Positions 1 to 6,557 are shown, numbered from the stretch's first letter. The stretch: DNA of 9,064 bases from an uncultured Bacteroidales bacterium (GCA_937896505.1 CALBNP010000171.1:1-9064); one strand, 5' to 3'. Notes: generated by a model from the sequence alone, not told the origin. Numbers and translations: made by a program.

Positions 1-236
1 AGGAAGAAGCCCCGGGTCTTGGCAAGCCAGTCCTTGTGATGCGCGATACCACCGAACGCCCCGAAGCTTTGGAAGCTGGCACGGTGAAACTGGTGGGAAC
101 GAACTACGAGAAGATTGTGAGCGAGGTCTCACGATTGCTCGAAGACCAAAAATATTATGATACCATGAGTAAGGCCGTCAATCCTTATGGCGATGGTTTG
201 GCTTGTGGAAGGATTGTTGATTGTTTGTCTCAATAG
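1..236 (+). CDS. wecB: UDP-N-acetylglucosamine 2-epimerase, C-terminal fragment (cut by window edge)
   Basis: The reading frame enters from the left edge (first full codon at 3) and ends at TAG 234-236, giving 77 residues. It opens with EEAPGLGKPVLVMRDTTERP, the conserved C-terminal signature of non-hydrolysing UDP-GlcNAc 2-epimerases, followed by EAGTVKLVGT and a helical tail ending NPYGDG-A--RIVD, also typical. The family interconverts UDP-GlcNAc and UDP-ManNAc in the cytoplasm. The wecC gene further downstream, which oxidises UDP-ManNAc, supports this role. About 80% of the protein lies outside the window, so the active-site half cannot be checked. Its GC content is near 48-50%, like wecC and unlike the three genes between them. 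Confidence 0.93.
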   Translation, partial: EEAPGLGKPVLVMRDTTERPEALEAGTVKLVGTNYEKIVSEVSRLLEDQKYYDTMSKAVNPYGDGLACGRIVDCLSQ

Positions 237-295
237 TTCTTCTTTTTATTATCTCTAAATTGCGAAGAAAAGTGTCTAGTTTTCTCATAAAATAT

Positions 296-303
296 TATTT
301 TTG
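296..303 (+). promoter_or_regulatory. Putative Bacteroidota -7 promoter element (TATTTTTG)
   Basis: TATTTTTG matches the Bacteroidota primary sigma-factor -7 consensus TAnnTTTG at every fixed position. It lies 21 bases before the ATG at 325, which would give a very short leader and argues against the in-frame TTG at 301 as the start. No convincing TTTG -33 box is present at the expected 19-21 base distance, and AT-rich DNA produces such matches by chance, so this is tentative. Confidence 0.35.
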
Positions 304-324
304 CCGACCAAAACAATTGATAAA

Positions 325-888
325 ATGGAATTAAAAGCCTCAATTGTAAGTATTGGAGGATGGAATTCTCGAATATTTACTCCTCAGTGGGTCTCAGCCA
401 ATGTTTTTAATGCTAAGAATGGGGAAAGTATTGAAATTCAATTGGATGAGCAACAATTAATGTTGTCATATAAACGCAATGACATTCAATTTGCTACTAC
501 AGATGTTGGCGTTGAATTTAGCACCAAAAATGCAACAATTGAGAATTGCCGTATAATTGAATCTTACTATAGAAATCTGATTAGTATATTGCCATTTACA
601 CCTGTTAGAGCGTTTGGCTATAATTATAATGTTGTATTGACCAAGGATGAATTCGAACAAACCAAATTGGCAAAAATTGTGTCCTATGCTAGTTTTGGAA
701 TGTATCATACTTCGTCTCAATCATATTCTGAGAATGTGGAAAATGGTGTCAAGAACATTATTGTCAACTTCGTCAAAGATAAAGTTGAGGTCGTCTATAA
801 TTATCACATTACAGATTGCGGTGTGCTGCCAATTGATGACTTATTTGTTATCATAAAAAAAGAACTTGATAATATATTGTATGATTAA
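325..888 (+). CDS. Hypothetical protein, first gene of a three-gene unknown cassette
   Basis: A 187-residue protein that I do not recognise. I start it at ATG 325, although the frame is open from TTG 301, because that TTG sits inside a promoter-like element. The sequence begins MELKASIVSIGGWNSRIF and appears to be a mixed alpha/beta cytoplasmic protein: no signal peptide, no membrane span, and alternating short hydrophobic strands. A central stretch reads NLISILPFTPVRAFGYNYN (about residues 87-105), and the C-terminal helix ends IKKELDNILYD. No catalytic motif is evident. The gene is AT-rich (about one third GC in sampled stretches), in contrast to wecB upstream and wecC downstream. Its last 8 bases overlap the next gene, so the two are probably translationally coupled. 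The protein looks like a real product, but its function is unknown. Confidence 0.8.
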   Translation: MELKASIVSIGGWNSRIFTPQWVSANVFNAKNGESIEIQLDEQQLMLSYKRNDIQFATTDVGVEFSTKNATIENCRIIESYYRNLISILPFTPVRAFGYNYNVVLTKDEFEQTKLAKIVSYASFGMYHTSSQSYSENVENGVKNIIVNFVKDKVEVVYNYHITDCGVLPIDDLFVIIKKELDNILYD

Positions 889-1387
889 TTTGAATCTAAG
901 TGAATATTTGACCACAAGACCTGTGGTTGAGAATTGTTCTGACGAAAGTGAAGAACTGATTACATACAGCTATAAAAATAATGAAAACATTGTGTTTCAT
1001 AGTGTTTTCTATTCTAAACAAGGAGAAACTAGGCAAGGAACTATCATTCAAAGTATATTAAACTCTGAAAAAGAGGATTTATATATTAGAGCAATACGAA
1101 ATTTGTATAAAAAAATGGATTATTCAAGCCTTTTACAGGCTCTTGAAAATCAAGAAATTTCAGAGGATGAATTTGATGTGGAGTTGGAAAACAATGAAGA
1201 AAAATATCTTATCCCATATCCTCAAGAAACCCCTTCGCCTTCTCAGATTTTTCATATTACTGATATCGTTAAGAGAATTGGCCGAGTTGATGAAATAACT
1301 GTTGATGAGGCATCAGAATTGTTTGGAGTTGATTTGAGTGATGCGGCAAACATTATAGAGACAGCAGATTCCTTAATTACTATTTAA
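881..1387 (+). CDS. Hypothetical acidic protein, second gene of the unknown cassette
   Basis: A 168-residue protein of unknown function. The start is ATG 881, which overlaps the end of the preceding gene (stop 886-888) by 8 bases; upstream TTG codons in frame are unlikely. The N-terminal half has beta-rich character (ELITYSY, NIVFHSVFYSK). The middle is strongly acidic (ISEDEFDVELENNEEK, roughly residues 105-120), followed by a proline-rich linker (YPQETPSPSQ). The C-terminus (about 140-165, ITVDEASELFGVDLSDAANII) has the spacing of a small helix-turn-helix-like or other helical domain; this is a visual impression, not a match. No signal peptide or membrane segment is present. Coupling to both neighbours suggests the three products act together. 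An antitoxin- or adaptor-like role is conceivable but unsupported. Confidence 0.8.
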   Translation: MINLNLSEYLTTRPVVENCSDESEELITYSYKNNENIVFHSVFYSKQGETRQGTIIQSILNSEKEDLYIRAIRNLYKKMDYSSLLQALENQEISEDEFDVELENNEEKYLIPYPQETPSPSQIFHITDIVKRIGRVDEITVDEASELFGVDLSDAANIIETADSLITI

Positions 1388-1389
1388 TT

Positions 1390-1845
1390 ATGTCTGAATT
1401 TTATCAGAATGGTGATAAAATTGATGGGAATCGAGTGCATATTTCTGTGAAAAAACTCGATTTCAAGGGATTGGTCACTTCGCCTACAGGTTTTATGGGC
1501 GTTAAATATAATTGTTCTCGTGATTGTTATTCGGAAATTGTCATTTCTTTAGATGAAGATAAGATACAAGAAATAGCAAATAACGAGAAACTACGGTCTA
1601 TATATTTGGAAATAGGAGACGCTTTGAAATGTGGTAAGCTTTTTTTTGTCGCAGAGACAAAAAGAAAACTGAATTGTTTTCGAGTTACAATGATGAGTGG
1701 ACGGCACGAATGTAATGACGGGCAACCTGATGTGCGAGTCTATGCAGAAATCCAAAAGCCTTTTGACCAGATTGTTCATGCGGTTGAAAAGAAGCAAAAA
1801 GAACTGTTGTCAGCCAATAATCCAATTCAAATAGAAAGCAAATAA
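1390..1845 (+). CDS. Hypothetical protein, third gene of the unknown cassette
   Basis: A 151-residue protein starting at ATG 1390, two bases after the previous stop codon, so it is almost certainly in the same operon. I do not recognise the family. It appears cytoplasmic, with a beta-rich N-terminal two thirds containing several cysteines (KYNCSRDCYSEIVIS, LKCGKLFF, LNCF, GRHECNDG). It ends in an amphipathic helix, FDQIVHAVEKKQKELL. The two Cys pairs (CSRDC and the later Cys/His-Glu-Cys) could bind metal, but spacing and order do not match a standard zinc finger I can name. The stop codon overlaps a perfect 10-base palindrome, ATTTGCAAAT, at 1845-1854. AT content matches the two genes before it and drops sharply at wecC. 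Confidence 0.8.
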   Translation: MSEFYQNGDKIDGNRVHISVKKLDFKGLVTSPTGFMGVKYNCSRDCYSEIVISLDEDKIQEIANNEKLRSIYLEIGDALKCGKLFFVAETKRKLNCFRVTMMSGRHECNDGQPDVRVYAEIQKPFDQIVHAVEKKQKELLSANNPIQIESK

Positions 1846-1905
1846 TTTGCAAATCATGGCTTTGTGTTATAGGTGCAAATAAACATATTCATATCGTTAT
1901 TATTT

Positions 1906-1938
1906 TTTGCTCTATTAAATGTTAGTATTGTAGTTTTT
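1906..1938 (+). promoter_or_regulatory. Putative promoter for wecC
   Basis: TTTG at 1906-1909 (within a run of T) is followed after 21 bases by TAGTTTTT at 1931-1938. This fits the Bacteroidota -33 TTTG / -7 TAnnTTTG architecture with one mismatch (final G to T) and allowed spacing. Transcription would start near 1945 and give wecC a leader of about 70 bases. It would let wecC be expressed independently of the AT-rich cassette that separates it from wecB. The composition is low-complexity, so a chance match is possible. Confidence 0.35.
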
Positions 1939-1980
1939 ATGATTGTGTAAGGTTCAAATTATTGAATGAGTGTGGCTTTA

Positions 1981-1998
1981 AACCAGTTTTAATTGGTT
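1981..1998 (+). other. Short stem-loop in the wecC leader
   Basis: AACCAGTT and AATTGGTT are complementary, with one G-U wobble, around a tiny centre, giving a stem of about 7 bp. It ends 17 bases before the wecC ATG and is followed by a run of A, not T, so it is not a terminator for + strand transcripts. It could influence ribosome access, or be incidental. Confidence 0.3.
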
Positions 1999-2015
1999 AA
2001 AAAATCAAAATTCTT

Positions 2016-3242
2016 ATGATTAACGTAATTGGACTTGGCTACATCGGCTTGCCTACAGCTTTGATGATGGCCTCACATGGTGTCGAAGTCATCGGCACGG
2101 ATTATAACAAGGAACTTGTAGCAACCCTCAATGCAGGTAAGACGACCTTCAAGGAAGACGGCCTGGACGAACTCTTTGCTGCAGCTGTAAAAGCAGGCAT
2201 CAAGTTCACCACCGAGTATCAGAAGACGGATATGTACATCGTCTCCGTTCCCACCCCTTACGACAAATTCTCAAAGAAAGTCGATGCTTGCTATGTAGTG
2301 GCAGCCGTCAAGGAGGTGATGAAAGTCTGTCCCAAGGGAGCGACTGTAGTAATCGAATCCACCGTCAGCCCTGGAACCATCGACAAGTTCGTCCGTCCCG
2401 TAATCGAGGCAAACGGATTCAAGACCGGTGAGGATATCAACTTGGTACATGCACCTGAAAGAATCATTCCTGGCAATATGGTCTATGAACTCCTTCACAA
2501 CAACCGCACCATTGGTGCTGATAGTAAGGAAATAGGCGAGAAGGTGAAGCAATATTATGCCAGCTTCTGCCAAGGTGAGATAGTCGTTACCGACATCCGT
2601 ACAGCCGAGATGACCAAGGTGGTAGAGAACACCTTCCGTGCAGTCAACATCGCTTTTGCCAACGAACTTGCACGCATCTGCCGTCACGACAATATGGACG
2701 TGTATGAGATTATCAAGATCTGCAACATGCACCCGCGCGTTAACATCCTTCAGCCTGGTCCCGGAGTGGGCGGCCACTGCATCAGCGTTGACCCTTGGTT
2801 CCTCGTGGGCGACTACCCAAGCCTTGCCAAGGTCATTGACGAGAGTATGCGCACCAACGACAGCCAGCCGCAGTTCGTGCTCAACCGCATCTACGAGATT
2901 ATGGAGGAAAACGGCATTACCGACAATCGCAGAGTTGGTCTTTATGGCATCACCTATAAGGAGAATGTGGATGACGTCCGCGAGAGTCCTACACTTCAGA
3001 TGCTTGAGTGCCAGGAGAGGCATCTTGCCCGTCCGCTGAAGAGTTTCGACCCGTTCTTTACCGACAAGGAGATTGTAAAGAATCAGGTGCTGGATTTTGA
3101 TGAGTTCCTGGAGGGGGTTGATATGGTGGTGATTATGGTTAAGCATGATCATATCAAGATGAATATGGAGAAGTTGAAGGGGAAGGTGGTGCTGGATTGC
3201 TTTAATATTGTTGAAGGAGAGGAGAAGGTGTATCATATATAA
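2016..3242 (+). CDS. wecC: UDP-N-acetyl-D-mannosamine dehydrogenase
   Basis: A 408-residue member of the UDP-glucose/GDP-mannose dehydrogenase family, close in length to E. coli WecC (about 420). It oxidises UDP-ManNAc twice with NAD+ to UDP-ManNAcA, an acidic precursor for capsule or O-antigen, in the cytoplasm. Visible motifs: the N-terminal Rossmann loop VIGLGYIGLP (residues 4-13); SVPTP (77-81); ESTVSPGT (114-121); APERIIPG (146-153); the central helix with K201 and N205 (EMTKVVENTFRAVNIAFANE); and the catalytic cysteine C255 in GVGGHCISVDPWFL. The C-terminal UDP-binding part has GITYKENVDDVRESP. APERIIPG and HCISVDPWFL favour WecC over UDP-glucose dehydrogenase. Sampled GC is about 52%, well above both flanking gene blocks. 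No frameshift or missing key residue is seen. Confidence 0.95.
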   Translation: MINVIGLGYIGLPTALMMASHGVEVIGTDYNKELVATLNAGKTTFKEDGLDELFAAAVKAGIKFTTEYQKTDMYIVSVPTPYDKFSKKVDACYVVAAVKEVMKVCPKGATVVIESTVSPGTIDKFVRPVIEANGFKTGEDINLVHAPERIIPGNMVYELLHNNRTIGADSKEIGEKVKQYYASFCQGEIVVTDIRTAEMTKVVENTFRAVNIAFANELARICRHDNMDVYEIIKICNMHPRVNILQPGPGVGGHCISVDPWFLVGDYPSLAKVIDESMRTNDSQPQFVLNRIYEIMEENGITDNRRVGLYGITYKENVDDVRESPTLQMLECQERHLARPLKSFDPFFTDKEIVKNQVLDFDEFLEGVDMVVIMVKHDHIKMNMEKLKGKVVLDCFNIVEGEEKVYHI

Positions 3243-3249
3243 GAAGGAT

Positions 3250-3301
3250 TTCCAGCTGCACAGGTGGTCGTAATGATATGGTTCGATACCATCAGCTGGA
3301 A
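3250..3301. repeat. Nested inverted repeat between wecC and the DUF4062 gene
   Basis: TTCCAGCTG at 3250-3258 and CAGCTGGAA at 3293-3301 are perfect 9-bp inverted copies separated by 34 bases. Inside lies a second pair, ATGGT 3278-3282 and ACCAT 3288-3292. The structure ends two dozen bases past the wecC start-to-stop frame and marks where composition falls from about 50% GC to AT-rich. No T-run follows, so an ordinary intrinsic terminator is not supported. It may be a structured mRNA element, a protein-binding site, or the scar of an insertion. Confidence 0.5.
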
Positions 3302-3341
3302 CAAAGAAAATAATATTTAACAAGTTAACATTTATAGCGAT

Positions 3342-4187
3342 ATGACAAGAGGTAATATTTATAGAGTTATGATAGGCAGCCCTTCTGATATAGTAGATGA
3401 AATAAAGGCTGCTAAGAGAATTATTCTTGAATGGTCATGTTTGAATGCAGAGGCGCATAATGTGGTAGTGTTGCCTTTGCATTGGAAAGAAAATGCTTAT
3501 CCAGGTGTTGGTAAACATCCTCAAAAAATGCTTGATAAGCAGCTTGTGGAGAAAAGCGATATGCTTGTATGCATCTTCGGTTCTAGGATAGGTACAGCTA
3601 CAGATACTTCGGATAGTGGTAGTATTGAAGAAATTGAAGAACATATCAAAGCTGGAAAACAAGTAATGATATTTTTCAAGAAATCAACTGAAGATATTTA
3701 TACCATAGATAAAGATCAGTTGGACAAGTTAAGACAGTTTAGAGAGGATTATAAGGGTAAGGCCTTATGGATTGATTATGAAGATGTTCGTGAATTCGAA
3801 GATTTGTTTCAACAAAAGTTGGTGCTTTTTATAAATGCTAATTGGCTCAATGCCGATATTGATGCAATGGAACAAGAACATGACAAACAGGTGGGTTTTT
3901 CTGAAGAAGAATTACAAATATTTGCACATTGGGCACAAGATAACACAGGTACTCCATATACACATATGACATTTATGGGAAATCGTACGGAGATACATCT
4001 TGCGTATAAATATGGGGTTACCTTACATACTCCTCAAGAGAAAGCACAGTGGGAAGACTTTATGGAAAGACTATGTGCATTAGATTATATAAGACTTGAT
4101 AATTACGATAAGTATAATCATCCTTTGTACAAGATCACAGCGAAGGGTTATGAATTTGGCAAGTCGTTAAAAGTAAAGGATAATTGA
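3342..4187 (+). CDS. DUF4062/TIR-like effector with C-terminal winged-helix-like domain
   Basis: A 281-residue protein from ATG 3342. Residues 7-113 match the DUF4062-type TIR-like fold by motif: YRVMIGSPSDIVDEI (7-21); LPLHWKENAYPGVGKHPQ (44-61); DMLVCIFGSRIGTATD (73-88); then SGSIEEIEEHIKAGKQVMIFF (92-112), where the conserved glutamates (E96, E97, E99) sit as in TIR-like nucleotide-degrading enzymes. Residues about 185-276 look like a winged-helix module often attached to such effectors: FSEEELQIFAHWA, then HTPQEKAQWEDFMERLCALDYI and LYKITAKGYEF. There is no signal peptide or membrane segment. NAD+ cleavage or nucleic-acid attack is inferred from the fold, not shown. The next gene, an AIPR protein, starts 29 bases later with no obvious promoter between, suggesting a two-gene defence operon. 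The gene is AT-rich relative to wecC. Confidence 0.78.
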   Translation: MTRGNIYRVMIGSPSDIVDEIKAAKRIILEWSCLNAEAHNVVVLPLHWKENAYPGVGKHPQKMLDKQLVEKSDMLVCIFGSRIGTATDTSDSGSIEEIEEHIKAGKQVMIFFKKSTEDIYTIDKDQLDKLRQFREDYKGKALWIDYEDVREFEDLFQQKLVLFINANWLNADIDAMEQEHDKQVGFSEEELQIFAHWAQDNTGTPYTHMTFMGNRTEIHLAYKYGVTLHTPQEKAQWEDFMERLCALDYIRLDNYDKYNHPLYKITAKGYEFGKSLKVKDN

Positions 4188-4216
4188 AGGTTCAACAATA
4201 ATTTTCTATAGAATAT

Positions 4217-5938
4217 ATGAAACATCTTGAGGCTTTTGAACGTGAAACACAGCTTCACGATGCATATACGGTAGATAAGGCATATACTGTATGGGCAATG
4301 GGATTATACTTGAACACTTCTGATTTATTACAATTAGCATCAGATTATCTTACAGATGCATCAGATGATCACAAAATAGATTTTCTGCTGTTTGATGAAG
4401 ATGAGAAAACGCTTCTTGTTACTCAGGGGTATCATTCAAACAAGGTTGCAGAAAGTGCAAAGTCTAATAAGGCATCTGATTTGAATACTGCTATGGCATG
4501 GTTATTCAAAGGTGATATCAAAGAGTTTAATGACTCAATGCGTTCAAAGGTTGTGGAAATTAGACAGGCTTTGGATACAGGGAAGTTATTGAATATTGAA
4601 CTGGTTTTTGCTCATAATTGCGGTGAATCAAAGGAAGTTGATAAAGAACTGAAAACTGCTTCCTCTTTTCTGAAAGATTTGCTTAAGGAATATAATGTAG
4701 ACGTAACTTATCGGGAATTGGGGAATTCGTCTTTAGAAGATATTTTCCTGAAAAAAATCGCCCATATCACTATTAATGATGATATTATTTGCCCTTTCCC
4801 CGTTAATTACGAGGAGGGCGCTTCATGCTGGCAATCGGCTGTTATTACTGTATCTGGTGACTGGTTGCGTTCTCTTTATGTCCAATACGAAACCCAATTG
4901 TTCTCTGCAAACTATCGTGGCTATTTGGGTGAATCGCGAAATAGGATTAACAAGGCTATTAAGTCATCAGCTGAGCGTCAACCTACTGATTTCTGGGCTT
5001 TCAATAATGGTATTACTATTCTGACATCTCGTTACGATAGCAATGGACATACTACGACCTTGCATGGTATGTCCATTATCAATGGTGCTCAAACGACTGG
5101 TTCATTAGGCCAAATTCCTTCTGAAATACCCTTGGGTGATGTTAAGATTATGGCTCGCATAATACAATGCTCTGATCAGGATATGATAGGAAAGATCGTT
5201 AAATACAATAATTCCCAAAATCAAATCACTGCATGGGATAGTTACGGAAATGATCCTGAGCAATTAGAATTACAAAGGGAATTGAAGAGCCTAAATTATG
5301 ATTATAGTATAAAGAGAGGTTTCGATAGTAGATATAATATATTGAATATTGAGACAATTATTCAACCGCTTTTGGCATTTCTAGGCAAGTATAAGGATGC
5401 TGGCAGAAGTAAGACAACGCTATTCGATACACATTCTCTATATTCTGATGCTTTTGATCACACAAAAGCAAGGCATGTTATCTTTATCGCATGTCTATCA
5501 AGTGCACTTTATTCCATTCGGGATAGTTATAAGCAGAAAGTTCAACAAGAAGGTCATTCAAAGATGGATGAGAATGTCAATCGTATTTTTCAGCATCTAC
5601 GTGCTCGATATTTTTTGATGGCATTGATAGGTGAGTTCTTGACAAAGCAATATAAACAGTTAACCGATAAATCAGCAATCTCTTTCACGCCTGCGGTATC
5701 CGATCAGAATGTTGTCAAGTTTAGTGACCTGGTTGAAATAATCAAACCTGCTATTTTAAAAATTATTATTGCAATAGCATCTTATGACAAGGAAAATGGT
5801 CTGATGTCACATTATGCAGATTCTTCGGCCTTCGATGCTATTGTAAATCATTGCGAAACCGCTATAGCAATGGTTACATCCGAGGAAACAGGTGAAAAAA
5901 TATTTAGTGACTTTGGTAGTATCATATGTAATGGATAA
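4217..5938 (+). CDS. AIPR-family (abortive infection phage resistance) protein
   Basis: A 573-residue protein starting at ATG 4217. The central region carries the AIPR (PF10592) hallmarks: LFSANYRGYLGESRNRINKA (228-247), FWAFNNGITIL (259-269), SIINGAQTTGSL (286-297), and KYNNSQNQITAWD (329-341) followed by a long helical region. Upstream, residues 54-72 (IDFLLFDEDEKTLLVTQGY) resemble the Mrr-like PD-(D/E)xK nuclease core that often precedes AIPR. However, the usual Q-x-K ends here as Q70-G-Y72, so the catalytic lysine appears absent or displaced. AIPR proteins occur in restriction and abortive-infection contexts; their biochemical role is poorly defined. No restriction-modification genes are visible here; the partner is the TIR-like gene immediately upstream. 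The C-terminal third is mostly helical with no clear motif. Low GC and position inside a sugar locus suggest acquisition. Confidence 0.85.
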   Translation: MKHLEAFERETQLHDAYTVDKAYTVWAMGLYLNTSDLLQLASDYLTDASDDHKIDFLLFDEDEKTLLVTQGYHSNKVAESAKSNKASDLNTAMAWLFKGDIKEFNDSMRSKVVEIRQALDTGKLLNIELVFAHNCGESKEVDKELKTASSFLKDLLKEYNVDVTYRELGNSSLEDIFLKKIAHITINDDIICPFPVNYEEGASCWQSAVITVSGDWLRSLYVQYETQLFSANYRGYLGESRNRINKAIKSSAERQPTDFWAFNNGITILTSRYDSNGHTTTLHGMSIINGAQTTGSLGQIPSEIPLGDVKIMARIIQCSDQDMIGKIVKYNNSQNQITAWDSYGNDPEQLELQRELKSLNYDYSIKRGFDSRYNILNIETIIQPLLAFLGKYKDAGRSKTTLFDTHSLYSDAFDHTKARHVIFIACLSSALYSIRDSYKQKVQQEGHSKMDENVNRIFQHLRARYFLMALIGEFLTKQYKQLTDKSAISFTPAVSDQNVVKFSDLVEIIKPAILKIIIAIASYDKENGLMSHYADSSAFDAIVNHCETAIAMVTSEETGEKIFSDFGSIICNG

Positions 5939-6122
5939 CGCCCCACGCACCCATGCGGCTTGCAGCCGCAAGAGTGCTTAAAGCGATGTGCTGAGCTGAC
6001 AGTTTATGGTGAGTATAGTCGAACCAAAGTAGGGCTTGCAAGAGACCGCCACTGCTCCCGATGGTCGCAGAGGCTACTAATAAGCAAAAGTAACCAGAGT
6101 AACTGCGGTAATAGGTAACATT
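5939..6122. other. GC-richer intergenic block with hairpin and degenerate repeat
   Basis: These 184 bases between the AIPR gene and wbuC hold no gene I support, but they are richer in GC (roughly 50% by eye) than the AIPR gene. Contents: a perfect hairpin at 5954-5970; GGCTTGCAGCCGCAAGAG at 5957-5974, which recurs as GGCTTGCAAGAG at 6033-6044, as if six bases (GCAGCC) were lost; and GTAAC or GTAAT at 6090, 6099, 6108 and 6115 just before wbuC. The minus strand stays open across the block (89 codons), but I see no recognisable protein in it. It may be a structured RNA, a dispersed intergenic repeat, or a leftover from recombination. Confidence 0.4.
5954..5970 (+). other. Perfect 7-bp GC-rich stem-loop downstream of the AIPR gene
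   Basis: TGCGGCT and AGCCGCA are perfect inverted copies around a three-base TGC loop, starting 15 bases after the AIPR stop codon. This is strong for its size. The following bases (AGAGTGCTT) have only a token T content, so it is not a textbook intrinsic terminator, but it may still help protect or end the defence-operon transcript. Confidence 0.5.
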
Positions 6123-6557
6123 ATGATTATAGACAAACAACTTCTCGACACCCTTTCCGCTCAAGCCAAGGCTTCGCCTCGGCTGAGACAAGCGTATGAT
6201 TTGCGAAACACGTCAGAGGACAATAGCCAAGGGATGCTTAATGCCTTGGAGCCTGGGACGATGATGCCGATTCATAGGCACAGGAAGTCGTCGGAGAGTA
6301 TTTGTATGGTCAGAGGGAAAATGATTATGAGGCTTTATGATGATAATGGTAATGTCACGGATGAGTTTGTGATGGCTCCCATCTCTCTACATTCTTTACC
6401 CTCTATACAGGAAGGCGAGTGTAACGAACCGACCATCCCTATGGTTCACGTTGAGGCTGGTCAGTGGCATTCGCTGGAGGTGTTGGAAAAAGGAACAGTG
6501 GTGTTTGAGGCGAAGGATGGGAGGTATGAGCCTTTGACAGATGAAGATATTTTTTAA
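6123..6557 (+). CDS. wbuC: WbuC-family cupin-fold metalloprotein
   Basis: A 144-residue protein matching the WbuC family found in O-antigen and capsule clusters. The N-terminus (LLDTLSAQAKASPRLRQAYDLR, split here as residues 7-28) and EPGTMMPIHRHRKSSESICM (43-62) are characteristic. A small jelly-roll with metal-binding candidates H51, H53, E58 and H116 (WHSLEV) is visible. Its biochemical role is not established; it usually sits beside glycosyltransferase and nucleotide-sugar genes. The start at ATG 6123 follows a cluster of GTAAC repeats. GC rises relative to the AIPR gene, so this marks the return of the polysaccharide locus. The stop codon lies in an AT-rich palindrome. Length is normal for the family and nothing is truncated. 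Confidence 0.9.
   Translation: MIIDKQLLDTLSAQAKASPRLRQAYDLRNTSEDNSQGMLNALEPGTMMPIHRHRKSSESICMVRGKMIMRLYDDNGNVTDEFVMAPISLHSLPSIQEGECNEPTIPMVHVEAGQWHSLEVLEKGTVVFEAKDGRYEPLTDEDIF

Noticed and set aside
237..269. TTCTTC (237-242) and GAAGAA (264-269) as a terminator after wecB
   Set aside because: The stem is only 6 AT-rich base pairs with a 21-base loop and no T-run after it.
301..324. TTG at 301 as start of the first unknown gene
   Set aside because: The TTG is part of a TAnnTTTG-like promoter element, and an in-frame ATG follows at 325.
2271..3323. 350-codon open frame on the minus strand opposite wecC
   Set aside because: It is a shadow of wecC, whose full motif set and catalytic cysteine are intact on the + strand. 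The minus product is rich in His and Leu with no family signature.
3334..3343. ATAGCGATAT shared by 3334-3343 and 9054-9063
   Set aside because: A 10-base match is expected many times by chance in about 9 kb, and there is no further similarity around it.
5922..6191. 89-codon minus-strand frame across the intergenic block 5939-6122
   Set aside because: No recognisable domain, and it overlaps the start of wbuC and the end of the AIPR gene. The open frame may simply reflect composition; the block is reported as a possible repeat or RNA instead.
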